Source: Odontocerum albicorne (lineage: Eukaryota; Arthropoda; Insecta; Trichoptera; Odontoceridae). Taken from it: 64,000 bases of DNA. Made by a program: the position numbers and the translations under genes. Positions 45,610 through 58,129 of this stretch are shown in pieces. Position 1 is the first letter of the stretch. Each line of letters opens with the position of its first letter. The stretch spans positions 28,787,126 through 28,851,125 of the forward strand of contig OX463842.1 of the NCBI GenBank assembly GCA_949825065.1, in the 5' to 3' direction. The notes under the pieces are model-generated. The model had not been told where the DNA came from. It saw only the letters and a list, made by a program, of their open reading frames with translations, and searched no databases.

Positions 45610-45850
45610 TTTAAGATCACTGGTATGGCCAGACCGGGCCAGGCGAGAGGAATAATTTACAATTTGGGAGGAAATTCCTGGGGGAGGGGCGAGATGGGTG
45701 TACACCGGTCTGTGCCGCCCCCGCCATCACCCCTACGGGATTAGTCAGATTCCAGTTTTTAATTACAAAATCATATTCGGGGCCAGCTAACTCAACGGGA
45801 TCAAGATTCTGGGAATATCAATCAAAACTTTCATTTTACATTATTTACTC
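45610..45850. other. GC-rich patch, unassigned
   Basis: cagaccgggccaggcgagag to cgccatcacccctacgggat is GC-rich in AT-rich DNA. It has the look of a retrotransposon piece, but no domain could be read with confidence. Confidence 0.3.
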
Positions 45851-46014
45851 TGCAAAAAGAGCTATTTTAGGGCGGGTTTCGCAATTCGTCAATAATATTA
45901 TTCTTTAGTTATTTTAAGAAAGAACTTTTTATGTAGTATAGAGCCTTCTGATCCTATTTCGTGTTATTATTTTATTTAATCCTCACGAAGAAACATGACT
46001 ATAAGATTCATTCA

Positions 46015-46130
46015 TTAGTATGGTACCCAACAACTCATTCGAACTGGTGTTGAAGACATATTGAAGAGCGTAGCCGAGACACAACATTGTCTTCGGTCGT
46101 TGCCCCGAGTCCGACCTACATTTGTGCGGA
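46015..46130 (-). mobile_element. SINE family B, 3' part
   Basis: In reverse complement the text contains gaagacaatgttgtgtctcg, a cggctacgctcttc segment and ends ggtaccatac. This matches the body of the plus-strand copy at 29970. Confidence 0.6.
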
Positions 46131-46900
46131 ATCTGTTCAGGCTCTTCCACGTGCGGTAGTCGAAGTTTCCTCTAGGAAGGAGGTATTCCACAGGCCTCCC
46201 CAATCATGCGACATGTCTCATTCAGCGCAGTGTCTACTTGTTTAGCGTGAGCAGGCTTATACCTGGGCAGGCGTACCCAGCCACACAGAGTTGCACAGTG
46301 CGAAAGCCAATATCCTGAGAAGGTAGGAGTGCAATTTTTCACTGTTGTCTTTCTCTTCGTGCTGCTTATATGATACAAGAGCTTGCGGTTCAAGGCCACT
46401 CCGTGGTATCTTGGGTCGTTCACGAATCCCAACTGCTCCGCCTCAATTGACATTATTCAGTGATCTTCCTGCATTATTTTTTCGCAGAAGAAAGACCGTC
46501 AATTGGATTTTACCAGGGTTAAGTTTTAGTTGGTTTGCGAAGTCTTTATGCTGGTATACCATACATCTGCAAGATCATCGGCGTAGAGGAAGTTCTTCCT
46601 ACCACTTTCGATGGGTTGGTCGTTGTTGTATACGTTAAAGAGTATGGATGCCAATACGCTCCCCTACGGCCATTTGTCTGCTGTCTCCAGCGGCTCCTTT
46701 TTCCTTCTAATGTGACAAAGGTATCAGAGGAGTTCCCCAATTATCGTTTTTAGAATGTTATCGTTTAGTAGGTTATATAATTTGCTCAAATGGATTCAGT
46801 ACCAGATGATATCATAGGCTGCATCTATAAATATTCGGGGGGGAGCATGCATATTACCTCCACGCGGTGCTCCCTGGAAACGGTAATGACCGGCCAATCT
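46131..46900 (-). mobile_element. LINE ORF2 fragment with YADD motif
   Basis: Minus-strand frames give a SVLASILFNVYNNDQPIESG block, then NFLYADDLADVWYTS (the catalytic YADD lies at about 46590). KLKLNPGKIQLTVF, NDPRYHGVALNRKLLYHIS and a late CRMIGEACGIPPS segment follow. This is the palm and thumb of a non-LTR reverse transcriptase with several frameshifts. It is a different lineage from the copies at the left edge. Confidence 0.82.
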
Positions 46901-47144
46901 TTACAATATGTAATATAGTTAAAAAGCACGAATGTTTAAAGTGCGAGATATGATATATAACTAATTTACGTCATCGTTCTTAATTTTTCAATGATATTTC
47001 TTTAATAAAAAATATAAAAAATTATCACAAAAATCACTCATCATTATGTACTATTGTAATACGAACCCCTTTGTAGTTGGATTTAACTGAAAATAAATAT
47101 CCGTTGGACACTTCAGCAATTTGGAGACTTTTATTATTGTATTG

Positions 47145-47305
47145 TAATGCACTTTCGTTGCACCTTGCGAGCTTATTACCATGTAATCTCTTACAACTAA
47201 CCAGAAAGATATTGAAGAGTCGTTAAATGAGAACCAAACTCAAATTCTTTTACACAAATCTGGGTTCCAACGGAAATCGATCCGGCAATCCCTCTTAATT
47301 TTAAA
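47145..47305 (-). mobile_element. tRNA-derived SINE, family A, partial
   Basis: gcactttcgttgcaccttgc, ttaccatgtaatctcttac, accagaaagatattgaagag and acggaaatcgatccggcaat correspond to body and B-box complement. The tRNA head is lost. Confidence 0.7.
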
Positions 47306-48189
47306 AATAATTTTCACCGTTTGTACGTCAGTTACAGTATAAAACCATGGCAAACGAAACACTAAAAATAATCATACTAGAAATTTGACTCAAGATTTTT
47401 TTCGCATTTATGATAGATGTATTTTTGAGTTTCTGAATATCATTATTAATACGGCACTTAAAATTTATTGATAATAATTAATGATGCAAAGAATGCTACA
47501 TTCAAAACATGTTTCAGAAAATATTTATTTTGGTACCTAATATTATTTGACAGCTGTCACTTCTTGATATAATTATAAGGAAAATAATGTATTTATTAAA
47601 AAGAGATGACTTGACGTTTGAACAGTAAAATATAAATATGAAAACGAGAAAGCAATTTATAATCAGCGAGAAGGCTTGATTCTTTTTATACGTTTTTATA
47701 GCATTTACATTTTTTTTAACTCTATCATTACTTAAGGGTGTTAGCTATTCGTTTTTTAACTCATTCCTCAATAGAAAATAAAAGACAACATTTGGTTACG
47801 TAAGAAGTGACTTATATTCGGTCCAGTAAGACCGGAAAGTAAAAATGATCATATATACGTGTCATGTTAGTTTCAAGTACCAACTGAATATTCTCTCGGT
47901 CTATTTGTTTAACAGTTAATTCCCATGTTTATTCAGACAAAATGAGTGTTTGCATACTATGCGCTATTTAACAAGGTGGTGTGGTGTGGTAAATCAACAC
48001 GACCGCTCTGAGGAACATCAAATCAATTCGGTAGATTCTAAAACTATGTCTATTTGGTATTAACATATATGTGTCAATAAATATTTATCTCGCATATATT
48101 TCTGTTATATATCATTTACACTTCAAGATTCAATTAAAACAATGCGCTTAATATAGTGCTTATGGTAATTATTAGTTTTGTAAGGCATA
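47306..48189. other. AT-rich spacer
   Basis: attcaaaacatgtttcagaa (47507) resembles the 16-base target duplication of the LINE at 35448. That LINE may therefore have landed in a member of a dispersed AT-rich repeat. Otherwise nothing recognised. Confidence 0.4.
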
Positions 48190-48710
48190 TTTTATTAGGC
48201 TCCAGAGGGTTGATTTTGTCTATAGATGCATTACCGCCTGGTTTGGTTCTGATTTTGTTTGTAGGCATTACCACCTGGTCTAGTACTGATTTTGTCTGTA
48301 GAGGCATTACCACCTGGACTGGTCTGTTTTTGTCTGTAGAAGCTATATCACCTGGTCTGGTTTTGATTTCGTCTGTAGAGGCATTAACACCTAGTCTGGT
48401 TCTGATGTTGTCTGTATAAGTATTACCACCTGATCTGGTTCTGATTTTGTCTGTAAAGGCTTTATTACTTGGCCTGGTTCTGATTTTATCTGTAGAGGCA
48501 TAACCACTTGGTCTAGTACTGATTTTGTCTATAGAGGCATTACCACCTGGTTTGTTTCTAATTTTGTCTGTAGAAGCATTACCACCTGGTCTGGTTCTGT
48601 TTTTGTATGTAGAGGCTTTATCATCTGGTCTGATTCTAATTTTATCTGTAGATGCATTACCACCTAGTCTGGTTCTGATTTTGTCTGTAAAAGCATTACA
48701 TTGGGTGAAT
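48190..48710. repeat. 39-bp minisatellite, about 13 units, open on both strands
   Basis: The unit reads on the plus strand approximately gtagaggcattaccacctgg, then tctggttctgattttgtct. Because 39 is a multiple of three, the array encodes 13-residue repeats on both strands: GGNASTDKIRTRP on minus and VEALPPGLVLILS on plus. The minus frame extends as a 255-codon open frame to 48901. Two compensating shifts near 48240-48290 keep it open. I regard it as a minisatellite with incidental frames, not a gene. Confidence 0.9.
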
Positions 48711-48895
48711 TGATGACAATGTGTCAAAATGGGGAATACACCGTGATGAATTGACTCTCTGTATCTGCGGTGAGGAGCGATACATGTCGACACTTGGTGC
48801 AGTGCCCGGTGTCTTACACCAGAGCTTAATTCGTAGTACATCTTCCAGAACTGTCCAGGTGGCAGAATTCTGAGCATAAATAATTGAGTCACAAA
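48705..48895 (+). mobile_element. probable LINE C-terminal fragment beside the minisatellite
   Basis: Plus-strand text SDTCRHLVQCPVSYTRA followed by VVHLPELSRWQNSEHK resembles the Cys/His C-terminal end of R1/Jockey-type ORF2 proteins (CxxCxxxxxTxxHxLxxCP). The match is weak. Confidence 0.4.
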
Positions 48896-49439
48896 AAACA
48901 AAAAATAATATTTAAGTTAATCTTAGTACAAAATGTGTATTTGAAAATATGTTTGTGTTACAGCAGTATTGATATTTATAGCATTCAATACTCACAACCC
49001 TTTCAACATTTTAAAAAGCATTAACATGTCTAAAAGGAGATTTACATAAAATTAACACGATCCAATGCACCAAGCGAGAGTGAGTTCTGATTCGGCTTTG
49101 AATACAATTTAGCGACCCTACCCTACTTAAGAATGCCTGACAGAAGATTTACGATACTTTAATTTCCAGCATATATCGCATTCTCATCTCCTCGTTAAGA
49201 TTTGTGTGGTGTAGTGTGTATCCAAATTCGCGCCGATTATTTATCGCCAATAGTGGTCAGCCCCGCAATTAATCTCGTCCGGTGGAACCTTGCTCCCTCA
49301 TGGCTCAGAAGGTGCCTCTAAGATACCGGTGAAATGGGATAACGATGTTGGTAGGGGGCAGTTCTCAATAAACTAAAAGAGTTGTCACTAAGCGATCACG
49401 AACTGGCATAAAAAAATAGAAACTTTGCTTGATGATTAT
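48896..49439. other. spacer, unassigned
   Basis: Moderately AT-rich. 49190-49340 is less AT-rich and retrotransposon-like in composition, but nothing was identified. Confidence 0.35.
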
Positions 49440-49760
49440 AAAATTGATAAATACATACATACGCTCCTACGATTTCTTTAAATTTTACATTTCCTTCTTT
49501 AAAAATATCATTTACTTGATCAAACCACTTTCCTTGGTTTTCCTCTCCCACTTAAATTTGCACTTTATATTCGTCTTGTTAGTATTTCGTTCAACATGGC
49601 CAAACTAACTCGGAGTACTTTTTTCATTTTTTCTGATACTTAATTCTGTAATTTGTCATACATTATCACTCCACGTATTCATTCCAGTGCACATATTTCT
49701 ACGGAATTTATTCGGATCCTTTCAATACTTTTCGCGTCCACGTTTCACTCCCGTAGATTA
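49440..49760 (-). mobile_element. RTE-like LINE 3' fragment
   Basis: The plus strand has an acatacatacgctcc tail, then the complements of the family words: gatcaaaccactttccttgg, caacatggccaaactaactc and gtccacgtttcactcccgta. Decayed. Confidence 0.78.
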
Positions 49761-50249
49761 TAAATTATACTAAAATACTGAGAAATCAGTAGATATTCAT
49801 TATTTGAGACTTGCTGAGTACATATGGTGATATTTGATGCTGTAAATTTATGATGATGATGACGATTCATTAAATACATTCTGTTTTTTTTCTTTATACG
49901 TACAGAATATTTTTTTATGAATTTATTTTTATTATATATATACGCCGAAGGGACTTTTAAACCATCTTGAAATGCTCATTTAGAAGTATAAAAAAATATC
50001 TTATGGATTAAAAAAATCGATCATTAATAAAAACCCGCGTCATAATTCAAAGATGAAATACCACGCTAAATATCATATTAGATTTAAAAAAAGTCTCTTT
50101 CTATTTTACTACTGAGTTCATGATGTTTGGAGCAATGGTCTAAAGTTATTGTCAAGCTCCTCAGCCAAGTTGCAGACATAATTTTAATTGAAAAGAGGCT
50201 AATATGTGGCAGCTATTTCAGTGGAGCAACAAAGGAAATACGAGTGTAA

Positions 50250-50490
50250 GCAGATAGTAAAAATACCGATCAGTGCCTTCAATCAATGCTGGTGAAATGC
50301 TCCGCTCTTGACCCGGTGTGAGCACGGTGCACCATCGCCGCCCGCATTCGACGCCGCTGATTATCGAAGAGTGCAAGTAGCCCAGTGCTGCGAGGGAATA
50401 TTATCGCCCATTTTGCGCTAAGCTTTGTTCCAAGGGGTGAATGGTTTGCACACCCGCCTAGAGACGTCAACATTTATTAATAATTGGGGA
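50250..50490. repeat. GC-richer dispersed repeat, copy 1
   Basis: tcaatcaatgctggtgaaatg, cttgacccggtgtgagcacg and the next bases match the segment at 55575-55660 (tcaatgcaggggcaaatg, cttgattcgatgtgagtatg). The longer GC-rich part (cgccgcccgcattcgacgcc) is present only here. Identity of the element unknown. Confidence 0.5.
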
Positions 50491-50699
50491 GTCAATAGCC
50501 AGACGAAACCCACGTTAAATTTGTACCATTACTTGGAATTTCGAAAACGAAACCGTTTTAAGTTGTTGATTTTTTTACTGGAATAATAATTTAATTTGTT
50601 TTGCTGATATTTCTATTTTTTCCCACATTGGACAACTAAGCATAGTTTTATCAAAGCAACATTATTTAGATATAACTCTTCTCTCTGTTTTCAGGTTTT

Positions 50700-50880
50700 G
50701 TATTTATTTTTTTTTCTTTTGTGTACATCGTACATCTGGCGAGCTTATTACTATAAATAAATTTCTACCAACCCGTTCATCTTGGATACGTTAAGTTATT
50801 TTAATCCTTGGCAGATTTTACAAAAAATGCTCCTTTAAATTTAAGTATAAAAACTAATCTCTAAACAATAATGGTAGAAC
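50700..50880 (-). mobile_element. SINE family A remnant
   Basis: tgtacatcgtacatctggcg, agcttattactataaataaa and accaacccgttc match the body of family A. The remainder is too diverged. Confidence 0.5.
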
Positions 50881-51489
50881 ATGAATCGAGTGTGTTCAAG
50901 AATAAGGAAGGGAAACGAAGGAAAATTAGGATGAAAGGATATTTTGAGTAATATAATATTTTTTCTTTCTCTAACGTAAGTAAATAAGGACAACTGATAG
51001 TACTTGAAATTCGTTGTACCATTTAATAGGAAATCTCTCTTCAGATTTTCAAGCGCAATTGTTTAGGTTTTCGAGTACCGGTTTCTACATACTCGTATTT
51101 ATGTACCTCGAGTTATTCTTAATTGCTAATATATATTTATTTACGAGTACTGTTAACAGGCTAACCCTTGTGATTAAGTATGATTGTCAGTCATACTGTG
51201 GAAGGAAGACATGAGTGTGAAGGTTTATTGTGTGCAAGCTGTTGCTTACAGCAAGCATCAAGTATCCATTGATCAAACCTTAAGTTCCGATGGCAAAAAT
51301 AATAAACTTCTAAGGCGATCAGCATGATAAATCTGTTTTAGCCTTTCGTTAGGCAAAGTTTTACAGAGCGCTAATTTTATGTTGCTTAATAACCACAAAA
51401 AATTATGATGAGCAGCATATAAGCTAAAGAACAACATAAATTCTGATGTAAAATGGTCTAAGAGTAAAATCAGTTCGGGAGTGAATTCG

Positions 51490-51570
51490 CTAGGAATTAA
51501 ACCGGGACGCCCGATTGCTTAACGTGAACGCTAACCCTTAGACCACGGGCGACGACAAACATACGAGTGT
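51490..51570 (-). mobile_element. tRNA-like SINE head
   Basis: In reverse complement, cgtggtctaagggttagcg (A-box-like) is followed by gcgtcccggtttaattcc (B-box-like) with tRNA spacing. No acceptor-stem pairing was found, so it is a SINE relic, not a tRNA gene. Confidence 0.5.
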
Positions 51571-51764
51571 ATAGTATCTGGAAGATGGTCTTACACCCTT
51601 TTACCAATATCAATACCAAGAATTTTGTAGGAGCATATTTGAGGCAGCTCGACTTAAATGAATGACAGCCGGCATCATTGTTCTTGCAGAATCTAAAAGT
51701 GGGATATATTCTGATATACAAAGGTCTACTCGTACGTTATCATCTCATTATTGATATTTTCTAC

Positions 51765-52035
51765 AAAAAGGACACATACCATACATACCATCATTCCGTC
51801 TCACCCTGTCGGGATAAGCAGAGAGGCGAGAGCGTCAGACTCTTTCACCTATACTACATCCTTTCATACATCTCTGACATTACCTTCCTTCAAAATATCA
51901 TTAATTTGATACAACCATACTTCTCTTGGTCTTCCTTTACCACGTTTTGTACTCACATTTGCGCTGTATATTTGTTTTGTTACTCTATCTTCATTCATTC
52001 GTTTTACATGTCCACAATACATCTCTACAATAAGG
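51765..52035 (-). mobile_element. RTE-like LINE 3' fragment
   Basis: accatacataccatcattcc, a cctgtcgggataagcagaga tail and, on the minus strand, VKRMNEDRVTKQIYSA and KRGKGRPREVWLYQINDILK identify this as one of the better-preserved tails. Confidence 0.85.
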
Positions 52036-52129
52036 ATAATAAAATGAATTAAATAGATAAAAATAAGTAGAGTATAACTGTGAATTGCGTTTAAGTAATG
52101 ACGTATGAACTGCAACAAGCCCATAATTT

Positions 52130-52572
52130 ACATTGGTTGCTATTTGTATCGCGGTCATGCACCCGCCAGCCATTGTTTTGATCCACGGCGACCCGCGACC
52201 GCTACAATTCGGCACCGTACATTGGCCGGCAATGAGTGGACGGACGACTGATGCGCCGGCGACTCGGATTCTGTATGCGCGTACTCTTATATTACTCGTA
52301 TATCCTACACTAAAGTACACGCTGTGCAGTGGTGGCGAGTAATTCTGTGCCGTGCATCGCATTGACCGGACGGAACCGAATCACTAGCCGACCGCCCACG
52401 CGGGAGCAACGGACTACCTTGGGCGGTGAGAGCGCATCGTTGAGTCGTGCACGTGTACACGTGGACGTATGGTATCTGTTACTATGATATACGCAATTAA
52501 CCCTCTCACTATTGTGGTATCATTGCTTAAAATGTACTTGGATGGATTATTAAAATTAAAACAAAATAAAAG
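52130..52572 (+). promoter_or_regulatory. CpG-rich island with candidate first exon and splice donor
   Basis: 52140-52465 is CpG-dense (ccggcgactcggattctg, ccgaccgcccacgcgggagc) in AT-rich DNA. At its right edge a plus-strand ATG (52469) opens 34 codons (MVSVTMIYAINPLTIVVSLL...) and runs into AAAG|GTAAGT at 52573. A promoter plus first exon of an unseen plus-strand transcript is plausible. The peptide is not recognisable, so a noncoding exon or chance is equally possible. Confidence 0.35.
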
Positions 52573-52662
52573 GTAAGTTAACTAGTACCGTTTTAATATT
52601 TTAAATAGAAACAAGAGTTAATTTTATTTAACCTAATGTGACTTTATCACCGTAATACATAC

Positions 52663-53136
52663 AATATAACCATGATACGCAATTTCCAATGGATGTGTTC
52701 ATAGAATATTTAACAATAAATTACTTTATTATTCCACTAATTACATTAATCCCCACTACACATGTTTCTACCTCATGTTCCGAGGCTCTCTTCTGGCGGA
52801 TATATTTATTTTTGCTATCTACTTTTTACGATATACACACATACACCATCACGCCGTCTCCCTATCGGGGTAGGCAGAAAGGAAAGACCGCCAGACTTTA
52901 ATATAACCATGATACGCAATTTCCAATGGATGTGTTCATAGAATATTTAACAATAAATTACTTTATTATTCCACTAATTACATTAATCCCCACTACACAT
53001 GTTTCTACCTCATGTTCCGAGGCTCTCTTCTGGCGGATATATTTATTTTTGCTATCTACTTTTTACGATATACACACATACACCATCACGCCGTCTCCCT
53101 ATCGGGGTAGGCAGAAAGGAAAGACCGCCAGACTTT
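52663..53136. repeat. 237-bp tandem duplication, apparently identical copies
   Basis: 52663-52899 and 52900-53136 are the same sequence, beginning aatataaccatgatacgcaa and ending accgccagactt(t). Both copies include the RTE-like tail (ccgtctccctatcggggtag). No difference was noticed on reading. Confidence 0.95.
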
Positions 53137-53410
53137 CCTATCGCGACACACATCTTTCCCTTATTTTACAACCATACACCTTCTCATATAGCTCCTACGA
53201 TTTCTCTTAGTTTCCTTCTTTCAAAATATAATTCACTTTATCCAACCACATTTTCCTTGGTGTTCCTCTACCACGCCTCCCACTCATATTTGCAATGTAT
53301 ATTTGTTTTGATAGTCTTTCTTCGTCCATTCGTTCCACGTACCTAAACCATATCTTAATGGCCTCATTCACCTCGTTCAACACATCAGTCAGTTCACATC
53401 CATTATACGA
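53040..53410 (-). mobile_element. RTE-like LINE 3' fragment
   Basis: The tail ccctatcggggtaggcagaa is followed by the complements of family coding words: ttatccaaccacattttcct, tgttcctctaccacgcctcc, and ttcgtccattcgttccacgt then acctaaaccatatct. Confidence 0.85.
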
Positions 53411-55574
53411 TATAACACAAGATAAAAATACTCGTATTTATTTAATAATACACAAGATACCTACGATAACTCATTTTATGGCGAAACGATTTGTGTTTAC
53501 TTAAAATCAACAAACATGAGTTTATTATATTATTTGGATTAACCTATGGAAAATCTTGTAATCGCTCTCCTGTTAGGACTGAACTAATTTTGCATGACAG
53601 TATAACGTTGTACATGCAATTGTTTAGTAAATATGAATGCTACAAGTACTAAGATTAACTAACTAATATACGAAAACAAATAACCTGATCTTAGTAATAT
53701 AAATATTCGCCAAAAGAATATTTTTTGATTTAGTGCGAACGTGTTAGACTGTCCAAGAATATTTCCAATTCGTTTAATGTAAATGCAGCTATAAAACATA
53801 AAAAATGCACTTCCCAGTTATCGAATATTCTACTTACCATATTTTCCTTGTTGGCATCATTGGAATATTATAGGGTACAGTAAACACATATCTTCTGCAA
53901 TTTTAAGCACTTATGATAGATTATATTAGTTGAAACTTTTATCAATAAATAAAAAAATTAAAAGTGCTTTCGCTTTTCAATTTTATACAGTTTCACAACT
54001 TATTATCACTTAGCAAAAGCGTTGTTTTTGAAAATCTCGATAATAATAATAAAATAAAAATATATAATCTGCACAATTATAAAGATTGAGAAGTTTTGCC
54101 TAACGAAGACTATAGATTAATTATATCAAATTTCTAGTCAAGAAAATTATGTTTCAAAAAATGTGTTACCAACATCCTGCTTTACTCATTATGAGAACAA
54201 ATTAGTTTTTTTATATATTCATTAAAAAGCGTAATCGAGGGATTTAGGTTAATTATTTTTGACACTATTACATACTCGTAAGCGTATACGAGTATAGTAT
54301 ACTGAAATAATCCTTATAATGAGATGTCGAAAATACAAAAGTCTTTATGAATGTAAATTCAACTTTCCGCGTGTAAGCGCAAAATCTGGTTTACAACGAA
54401 CAAAATAAAACTTGATTAAAAATTTATTCTAATTGGATTGTTCAACTGTTCAAATATACACAGTTCATTGAACTTCTTAATTTAAGTATATCCTTGCAAC
54501 GTATATTTTGGCGAAATATTGTAATTTTTGAGATAGGTCATTGTTGCGTTTGAGTCAAAATATTTACTTTATACTGTTAAAAGTCAATTTGCTTGCGTGA
54601 ACAAACATCAATTAGACAGAGTGATAACATTTCAGGTTCCGTCATCGAGTATCTTCAAGGACGTTTAAGAATAGCTTTGGGCTGTACGAGTTTGTCAAAA
54701 GAATAGTGACATCCCATGAAAATCATTTTCCTCACGCGTGAAGAATGGATTAAGGAAATGAGAAATAGAAATACTTGAAGTTTGTCACAAATATATTTCT
54801 TTCAATTTTGTTCCAGAATTGACACTCAATTTGTTCTTGATATTAACTAGGCAATACTGGAACTTTTTGGGTACAGGTCATGTGCTACCGTTCTAAGAAA
54901 TCCAATACAGCGAAGAAGGGCGGGAAGGAGAAATAACAATCGCTTTGAAAGTTTTTTATCTTAAAAATGTAAGTTACTTTCAAACCACGATTTTTTTCGA
55001 TTCGAACTTTTGTATTACATAATTCCATGATATTTTACTTCAATATTATTAAGAAAATCTAGCATAAACATACAATCGAGTTTTATTGACTTTCACTAAA
55101 CGAAGGCGGTTGGCCGCGAGTCTTGCATGTGAATTATGCCAGGAATGATTAACAGAGAAAAAATATTTATGATTGATTCCAGTTTCCGAGTGATCCAGTA
55201 TTAAAGTGGACATGTACAAACCAGTATGTTCGCGCGCATGGTACGTTACGTTGATGTTTCTCGAAACCAGCGCTAAATATGTACATAATATGTATGGAAG
55301 TCCAACCTGTTTGTCATTGCACGCGTCCACTCGCTGCGCGACGTCAATGGAACGATGGATAGGCTGTGACAGACGACGATCAATCTGATGTAGTGGTTCC
55401 TAACGTATATTCCGCGGAATAATCATTTTCCATAAATCTGCCAAATCGTGAAATGTATCTACCAAGTTACAGAGATATTGATAATGACGATTGAACGAGA
55501 ACATTGTATGTCTATCAAATACGAACGCATGTTAACGATTTGAATGGATAAATAAAGCAAATGTAATCAGATGA
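53411..55574. other. AT-rich spacer, nothing recognised
   Basis: Over 2 kb was read on both strands. No gene, RNA or repeat could be supported. gtagtggttcctaacgtata at 55391 looks like a single hAT-type end. Confidence 0.4.
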
Positions 55575-55660
55575 TAAAAATATCAATCAGTACTCCCAAT
55601 CAATGCAGGGGCAAATGTCTGGCACTTGATTCGATGTGAGTATGGTATGCCAAACTGGCG
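55575..55660. repeat. dispersed repeat, copy 2 (see 50250)
   Basis: Matches 50265-50335 with moderate divergence (cactcccaatcaatgcaggg versus ccttcaatcaatgctggtga, then cgatgtgagtatgg versus cggtgtgagcacgg). Confidence 0.5.
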
Positions 55661-55759
55661 AAATCTTGAAAGTTTAAATAAAATCTTTCTCTCTTCGAAA
55701 AGTTAAAAAGTTTTCAATATATTTGCATTAAATACGAAGAAACCTCGAATCGGACACCT

Positions 55760-55970
55760 GTATTACACTTTCGTTGTACTCGTATACAGTACAACCTAAC
55801 GGGCTTATTACCTCGTGGCAATATCTTCCAACCAACCAGAAAGATGTCAAAGAGGCTTTAAGTAAAAACCAGACTGGAATCCGTTTTAAAAATCAAAGGT
55901 TCCAAGGGGAACTAAACCATGAGGCAAGAATCTTACAACTAGGACACAGATTGGAGACAACTAGAAACTA
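55760..55970 (-). mobile_element. tRNA-derived SINE, family A
   Basis: acactttcgttgtactcgta, acagtacaacctaacgggct, tacctcgtggcaatatcttc, aaaccagactggaatccg, a B-box-side ggggaactaaaccatgagg and a head with cttacaactaggacac. Nearly full length. Confidence 0.82.
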
Positions 55971-58129
55971 TTGAAATGAGATAATAATTTTCCGATTGCG
56001 TATTTATTGTCATCGTGTTTGCTTCATTTTAAAAAACCGTTAGTAATTTTTGTATTTAGGAAATATTTTAAATAATTTTATGCGTTCCCTATTTCTAAAA
56101 AAAATAAGAACCGTTGATGTACAATTATTACAAGTCTCCAATTGAATATGTATTGTATGTTATTACATATCCGGTTGATCTTAATAAATTGTTGATAACA
56201 ATATACAGGTACTTTCAAATTCGCAAGACACATTGTATTTATTACCCGTACGTTGGTGGGTTAAAAATATGGAATTGTTTAAAAAAAAATTAGAATGATG
56301 CTGGATCGATAAGCTAATTAATAAGAAACACTAGAGGTAACAATATGAAAATAATCGATTTTACTCACTTCTATAAAAAAAATTAATACTCAATTGAAAA
56401 AAATTTAGAATTGAAATAATATAGTAGTTTCGTCATAATCAATATTTAAAATTAGACACATATTAATATATTCTTAAAAGTCTTCACATCTGGCCAAAAA
56501 CAGAAATCATGAAGATTACAACCCTCAGCCGTAAGATGAGGACTAAAGACAGAGATTACACTAGTTTAGAAATAAACTTAAATATCCCTTAATTAAGTAA
56601 TTTAAATGTAATATTCAACTTAGCGCCAAGGTTGGATATCGTTACGTAAAAACAGGTACACTTAAAGTTGTGTACATAAAATGAGATTGTGTACATAAAA
56701 TTATTACCATGAAAACACGTTTATAGACACATTCCTCCGGGGTTCTATTAAATTAACCCATTGCATTTAACGAGAGTTGGAATACAATTAGTACTATTCG
56801 AATTGGCGGAAATGCGGTGCAACGCATCGTCAAAAAGGGGAGTCAGATGAGGCGAAAGATAACAATTAATTTTGCAAGGGTAAAATATATCTTTGTAATA
56901 AAGAAGCGGGGAGGGGGGGGGGGAGCAAAGCTTTCATCAATCACAGTTCAAACACAAATTTATTGTATTATATCCATTGGTCTTTCGGATATGCCTTAGA
57001 AAAATAAGGTACAAAGTTGATATATTTTGAAATTATAAAGCAATTTTTTTTCAGTTGGTAATAATAAAAGTACAATTTATGTAGCGCCGTTTAGAGAGTA
57101 GACTATTCTCAAGGGCGCTTTATTATGTTTGAATATAATGAAAACAGGTAAATTCGAGATAATTAATTGGAAGATACGTTTTACATTATTCTCAGTGTCG
57201 TAAGAGAAATAGACAAAATGTCAACTATGGTTCCCCGGGCTTACGTGCTGAGAATACTTGATAAGACGTGATATGTCACTGGATAAAGCACATTACGACC
57301 TACTCGAGTTGCTTACAAAATAATTGGAAACAAGGGATATGTAAAAATTTCAGAACAAATTGTGTTTATTACGAGAACATACAAAAAAATCACGGAATAT
57401 TAACTACAAATAAAATAAGTAATGGAAAATAACGAACATATTCTCAAAAAAGTGACACAATCACTAGTGGAAAGTGTCAAACACTTGTGACATATTTTAT
57501 TGTATAGCAAATGTTCAAAACAAACGCTACATTAAGTGTGGTCCAAATTCTTTTATCAGTTGTATCACATTTTTTAAGGTGTGATATGTTAGAAAAACAG
57601 GAAACCTATACACTTTGTACCAACAAGAGATAAATGAATATTTATAAGCCAATTCGATTGTGATAATTGTGTGTTATGCACACGTCGTAAAAACAAATCA
57701 GGATTTTTCAACTCGAACTGATGTTACACATTCCTACTACACGTTAAAGAACTCCGCATTACACATTCCTTAAACTTGCATTCAACGAAATCATTGGTAT
57801 AGAGTAAGCAATTGCCAAGTACACCGGAGGAGTTATTAACTTTTATTGGTCATGCACCGCAGTGCAGAAATGAGCAATAAAAAGTATTGAAAATTGACTA
57901 GAAGAACCATAGAATTCTAGGTAAACCCTTACAACGGAAATATAACATGTATTTATTAGCTGTAAAATATTAATTAAAATATTTAGTAGGTGATATCCAT
58001 TTCCATAAAATAATCTCAAATATTGTATAACGATGGCTTTGCCAAGAAAATTTATTATAAAAAAGTGTATTTAAGTAAATAAATTAATTAAAAGAATGTA
58101 TAATTTGTAATAAAATCCGAAGCCTCGTT
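55971..58129. other. AT-rich spacer with poly-G run and a hairpin
   Basis: A G-run (about 12 G) lies near 56911-56924. At 57083-57119 agcgcc...ggcgct encloses gagagtag-a-ctattctc, a nested hairpin. No gene recognised. Confidence 0.4.

Noticed and set aside
48134..48901. 255-codon minus-strand frame as a secreted or structural repeat protein
   Set aside because: The frame is explained by a 39-bp minisatellite that is also open on the other strand. The unique part resembles the reverse side of a LINE tail, and no domain or splice context supports a gene.
52689..53210. paired identical 70-94-codon frames as duplicated genes
   Set aside because: They arise from the 237-bp tandem duplication and read through a retrotransposon tail on the wrong strand.
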